The notes beneath the pieces are model-generated. The model searched no databases, was not told the origin of the DNA, and saw nothing but the letters and a program-made list of their open reading frames with translations. A stretch of DNA of 64,000 nt. Origin: Alloacidobacterium sp035547425. GTDB lineage: Bacteria; Acidobacteriota; Terriglobia; Terriglobales; Acidobacteriaceae. The position numbers were made by a program, and so were the translations under genes. The stretch's first letter is position 1; each line of letters opens with the position of its first letter. Shown here in pieces: positions 61,436 to 64,000 of the stretch. Where the stretch lies: contig DASZUU010000046.1 of NCBI GenBank assembly GCA_035547425.1, forward strand, positions 29,585 to 93,584, written 5' to 3'.

Positions 61436-62432
61436 CTGGCCTTGGCCCGGTCGACTTGCGGACAATGAGATTCGGCTGAATGGTGTATTCAGCGCCCTTG
61501 GTAGCGCCTGTCTGGTAGGTGTTATAGAGGGCGCGGAAAGCCATCTTTGCGATCTCCTGCCGTGAGAGGCGAACAGTAGTTAAAGCCGGCTGGGTAAAGG
61601 CGCTGAGGTCAATATCGTCGAAGCCCACGATGGAAATATCCTGCGGAATGCGCAGGCCGCGCTCGAAGACAGCCCCCATCGCTCCGATGGCGGTGAGGTC
61701 ATTGGATGCAATCACCGCCGTCGGATGCGCCTTATGATCGAGCAGGCGCAGCATGGCTTCGTGTCCGCCGTCGGTTCGATGATTTCCCTCTTCAATAAAT
61801 TGAGTATCCAGCTTTAGATCGTTCCGCTTGAGCGCATTGATGAAGGCCCGTTTGCGGATACGCGCCGATGCGAGGCTCATGGGGCCAGCGATAAAACCGA
61901 TCGTCTTGTGACCGAGCTCGAGTAAATGCTCCACCGCGGCGTCGATGCCTGCGGTGTAATCGACAAGGATGTTGCTGATGCCCTTCTGCGGCGTGGCCGT
62001 ATCAAGGAAGGCAAGCGGTATTTTGCGGCTGTTGAATTCGTCGATAAGGTGCTCGGCAATTTCTGAGGTCATGATGGCCACGCCATCGACTTTGCGTTGC
62101 AGCATCCGGCTTACGCAAACTTCCATCCGATGCGGATCGTAGTTGGTGTTCGCCACTAACACTTCCTGCCCATACTGGACGGCGATATCCTCGAAACTTT
62201 TTACCAACTCAGGGAAAAATGGGTTGGTGATATCGGAAATGATGAGCCCGTAGAGACTACTGCGCCCTGACCCCAGGGCCCGGGCATTGGTATTTGGGTA
62301 GAACTTCAATGTTTCTATAGCTTTACGGACGCGCTCCGCTGTTTCTGGGGTTACCTTATCGGAGCCGTTGATGGTGCGGGAGACAGTAGCAGTCGATACC
62401 TTGGCAAGCCGGGCAACTTCCTTAATGTTCAT
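61422..62432 (-). CDS. LacI-family regulator of the divergent GH5-like gene
   Basis: The 336-residue repressor has an N-terminal helix-turn-helix (residues 2-22, NIKEVARLAKVSTATVSRTI), the hinge with YPNTNARALGSGRSS and a sugar-binding domain to the end. VIASNDLTAIGAMGAVFERGLRIPQ (in part) is the family's effector region. A perfect match to the cre-type LacI operator lies in the gap to the GH5-like gene, supporting local control. The inducer is unknown but probably an oligosaccharide made by the enzyme. Confidence 0.9.
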   Translation of the reverse strand: MNIKEVARLAKVSTATVSRTINGSDKVTPETAERVRKAIETLKFYPNTNARALGSGRSSLYGLIISDITNPFFPELVKSFEDIAVQYGQEVLVANTNYDPHRMEVCVSRMLQRKVDGVAIMTSEIAEHLIDEFNSRKIPLAFLDTATPQKGISNILVDYTAGIDAAVEHLLELGHKTIGFIAGPMSLASARIRKRAFINALKRNDLKLDTQFIEEGNHRTDGGHEAMLRLLDHKAHPTAVIASNDLTAIGAMGAVFERGLRIPQDISIVGFDDIDLSAFTQPALTTVRLSRQEIAKMAFRALYNTYQTGATKGAEYTIQPNLIVRKSTGPRPVSKH

Positions 62433-62537
62433 GTCTATCCTGAGCTTATCTTGGGCGAAAACAGAAATATATCAGTTCTAATCAATATAGAAACTTTCCC
62501 CGGTCATCCGACAGCAATCACAGAGAATGATAGACAG

Positions 62538-62551
62538 TGTAAGCGTTTCCA
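62538..62551 (+). promoter_or_regulatory. LacI-type operator (cre-like) upstream of the GH5-like gene
   Basis: TGTAAGCGTTTCCA fits the LacI/CcpA consensus TGWAARCGYTWNCW at every position. It is 50 bases upstream of the GH5-like start and 106 bases from the divergent LacI gene start, so it can control both. Confidence 0.7.
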
Positions 62552-62587
62552 TCTATCATCGTGCAAGTCTTTTATTGGAGGTCATTC

Positions 62588-63730
62588 TTGCCCAATCGGC
62601 TTCGTTTTCCTGGGTTATTTGTATTACTTTTCGCACTTTTGGCTGTAATTCCCCTGCACGCTCAACGCTGGTCGGAAGAAAAGGCAAACAACTGGTATGC
62701 GCAGCAGGGGTGGCCCGTAGGCAGTAATTTCATCCCCTCCGATGCCATTAACCAGCTGGAGATGTGGCAAGCCGATACCTTCAATCCCCAGGAGATAGAC
62801 AAAGAGCTGGGATGGGCCCAGAACATTGGCATGACCACCATGCGCGTCTTTCTGCATGATTTGCTCTGGCAGCAGGATGCGGCTGGGTTTCAAAAACGCA
62901 TCGACACCTTTCTCACGATTGCGGATAAGCATCACATCAAGCCGATTTTTGTCTTTTTCGATTCATGCTGGGACCCGAATCCGAAACTGGGACCGCAGCA
63001 CCCGCCGATTCCCGGGGTGCACAACTCCGGCTGGGTACAGAGCCCCGGAGAAAAGGCGCTCCGCGACAAGGCTGAATATCCACGACTGGAAGCCTATGTA
63101 AAAGGCGTGATTGGCGCCTTTGCCAACGATAAGCGCATTCTGGCCTGGGACTTATGGAACGAGCCGAGCAACGGCAACGACAGTTCCTATGGCAAAGACG
63201 ATCCAAGGAACAAGGTGCAACTGGTGCAGAATCTGCTGCCCCAGGTCTTTGCCTGGGCGCGCGCCGCGCATCCCACGCAGCCCTTGACGAGCGGCGTATG
63301 GACAGGCGACTGGTCATCGCTGGATAAAATGGACGCGATTTCTCGCATCCAGATCGAGGAATCAGATGTGATCTCCTTCCACAATTACGGCTGGCCTGAG
63401 GTGTTTGAACAACATGTGAAGTGGCTGGAACAGTATCACCGTCCGCTGATCTGCACCGAATATATGGCGCGCGGAGCGGGCAGCACCTTCGATACGATCC
63501 TGCCGATTGCGAAGAAATACCATGTTGCAGCCATTAACTGGGGGTTTGTTGCGGGCAAAACCCAGACGTATCTGCCGTGGGATTCATGGCAGAGGCCGTA
63601 TGTGCTGCAACAGCCAACCGTCTGGTTCCACGATATTTTTCATGAGGACGGCAAGCCGTACCGTGAAGCAGAAGTGCAGCTGATTCGCAGGCTTACGAGC
63701 GAGCAGGATACGAAAGCCGGAGGCCAGTAG
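62588..63730 (+). CDS. Secreted GH5-type glycoside hydrolase (cellulase/mannanase-like)
   Basis: The TTG at 62588 has GGAGG six bases upstream and gives a clean signal peptide (cleavage near LHAQ, residue 26); a GTG nine codons earlier is rejected. The 380-residue protein is a TIM barrel with AWDLWNEPSNG (acid/base Glu, near residue 190), IEESDVISFHNYGWPE, and ICTEYMARGAG (nucleophile Glu, near 291). The product is likely active on beta-linked mannan, xylan or glucan; the exact substrate is not certain. LacI control is suggested by the divergent regulator and operator. Confidence 0.82.
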   Translation: MPNRLRFPGLFVLLFALLAVIPLHAQRWSEEKANNWYAQQGWPVGSNFIPSDAINQLEMWQADTFNPQEIDKELGWAQNIGMTTMRVFLHDLLWQQDAAGFQKRIDTFLTIADKHHIKPIFVFFDSCWDPNPKLGPQHPPIPGVHNSGWVQSPGEKALRDKAEYPRLEAYVKGVIGAFANDKRILAWDLWNEPSNGNDSSYGKDDPRNKVQLVQNLLPQVFAWARAAHPTQPLTSGVWTGDWSSLDKMDAISRIQIEESDVISFHNYGWPEVFEQHVKWLEQYHRPLICTEYMARGAGSTFDTILPIAKKYHVAAINWGFVAGKTQTYLPWDSWQRPYVLQQPTVWFHDIFHEDGKPYREAEVQLIRRLTSEQDTKAGGQ

Positions 63731-63801
63731 TCCTGCAAATCTGCTATATTCAGGCCGTGTCCCACTGCAGCAAAAAATATACGTTGTGCAAAGGGGGCTG
63801 T

Positions 63802-64000
63802 ATGTTTACAGCCCTTTTGCTTTGCTTTTCATTCGCTCCATTTGCGTTACAGGCCCAGGCCCCGCAGCCCGCAGAACAGCAGCCGATGGGCGGCAATAGT
63901 ACCGGCGGAGTCCACGCAGCCGTCCATGATTCCGAGAATCGTCCGATCACGGCCGGGGGCTTTGTCGATAGCGGCCCTGTCGTCTACAAGGACGTCAGCA
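63802..64000 (+). CDS. Probable CRTAC1/UnbV-type secreted protein (cut by window end)
   Basis: Only the first 66 codons are present. The ATG at 63802 has AAGGGGG just upstream, and a signal peptide (about residues 1-19) follows. The segment NRPITAGGFVDSGPVVYKDVS near residues 46-66 (in part) is like the start of acidobacterial CRTAC1 proteins with FG-GAP and ASPIC/UnbV domains, which are secreted and of unclear function. The domains themselves are outside the window, so the call is provisional. Confidence 0.6.
   Translation, partial: MFTALLLCFSFAPFALQAQAPQPAEQQPMGGNSTGGVHAAVHDSENRPITAGGFVDSGPVVYKDVS

Overview
The window looks like a chromosomal segment of an Acidobacteriota bacterium, most likely class Terriglobia. 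The signs are two large TonB-dependent receptors with N-terminal carboxypeptidase-regulatory domains (one Oar-like, 1199 residues), a tandem pair of ADOP-type MacB/FtsX permeases without an ATPase, a double ThyX-like protein, several secreted glycoside hydrolases with LacI regulators, and the beginning of a probable CRTAC1/UnbV-type secreted protein. No rRNA, tRNA, insertion sequence, prophage or CRISPR array was seen. Genes are densely packed and no gene-free stretch exceeds about 300 bases.

Layout. 1-6 kb: the 3' end of a trehalose-phosphatase gene, a TonB receptor, a divergent ECF sigma factor/anti-sigma pair, and a secreted TlpA/DipZ-like thioredoxin. 6-10 kb: a GH51 arabinofuranosidase, then a haem-binding/cytochrome P460 gene split by a probable one-base frameshift, and an HD-domain protein. 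10-21 kb: secA, the Oar-like receptor, htpX, a DUF4149-type membrane protein, a ZIP metal transporter, a small membrane protein and a NUDIX hydrolase. 21-30 kb: the ADOP pair, xylulokinase, a LacI regulator, a secreted protein of unknown function and cutC. 30-34 kb: a homogentisate degradation operon (hmgA, unknown gene, fumarylacetoacetase) and grpB. 34-43 kb: ychF, a HAD phosphatase, vapBC, aspartate aminotransferase, a Clp_N-only protein, a CPA2 antiporter, coaD, a second PIN-toxin operon with an unfamiliar partner, and recA. 43-52 kb: a porin, the double ThyX-like protein, a DUF2071 protein, fabG, trpS, scpA, a Tat-exported clan GH-D-like protein and a DUF1697 protein. 52-59 kb: an Lrp/AsnC regulator divergent from a complete hutH-U-G-I histidine degradation operon. 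58-64 kb: ilvA behind what reads as a full Ile-codon leader-peptide attenuator, a PLP-dependent decarboxylase, and a LacI regulator divergent from a secreted GH5-like enzyme with a cre-like operator between them.

How the genes fit together. Four enzyme functions in one operon take histidine to glutamate, and three genes take homogentisate toward fumarate and acetoacetate. In that second operon a conserved gene of unknown function sits between the dioxygenase and the hydrolase, where no maleylacetoacetate isomerase is seen. Glycan use is spread over several small loci (GH51, xylulokinase, GH-D-like, GH5-like), two of them with their own LacI regulator.

The most notable observations are: (1) an isoleucine attenuator for ilvA, with leader peptide, antiterminator and terminator all readable; (2) an anti-sigma factor whose extracytoplasmic part resembles an HNH-nuclease-type domain with the catalytic His replaced; (3) the unknown gene inside the homogentisate operon; (4) the PIN toxin with an unrecognised partner; and (5) the frameshifted haem-binding/P460 gene. 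All functional calls come from reading the sequence; no database search was run.
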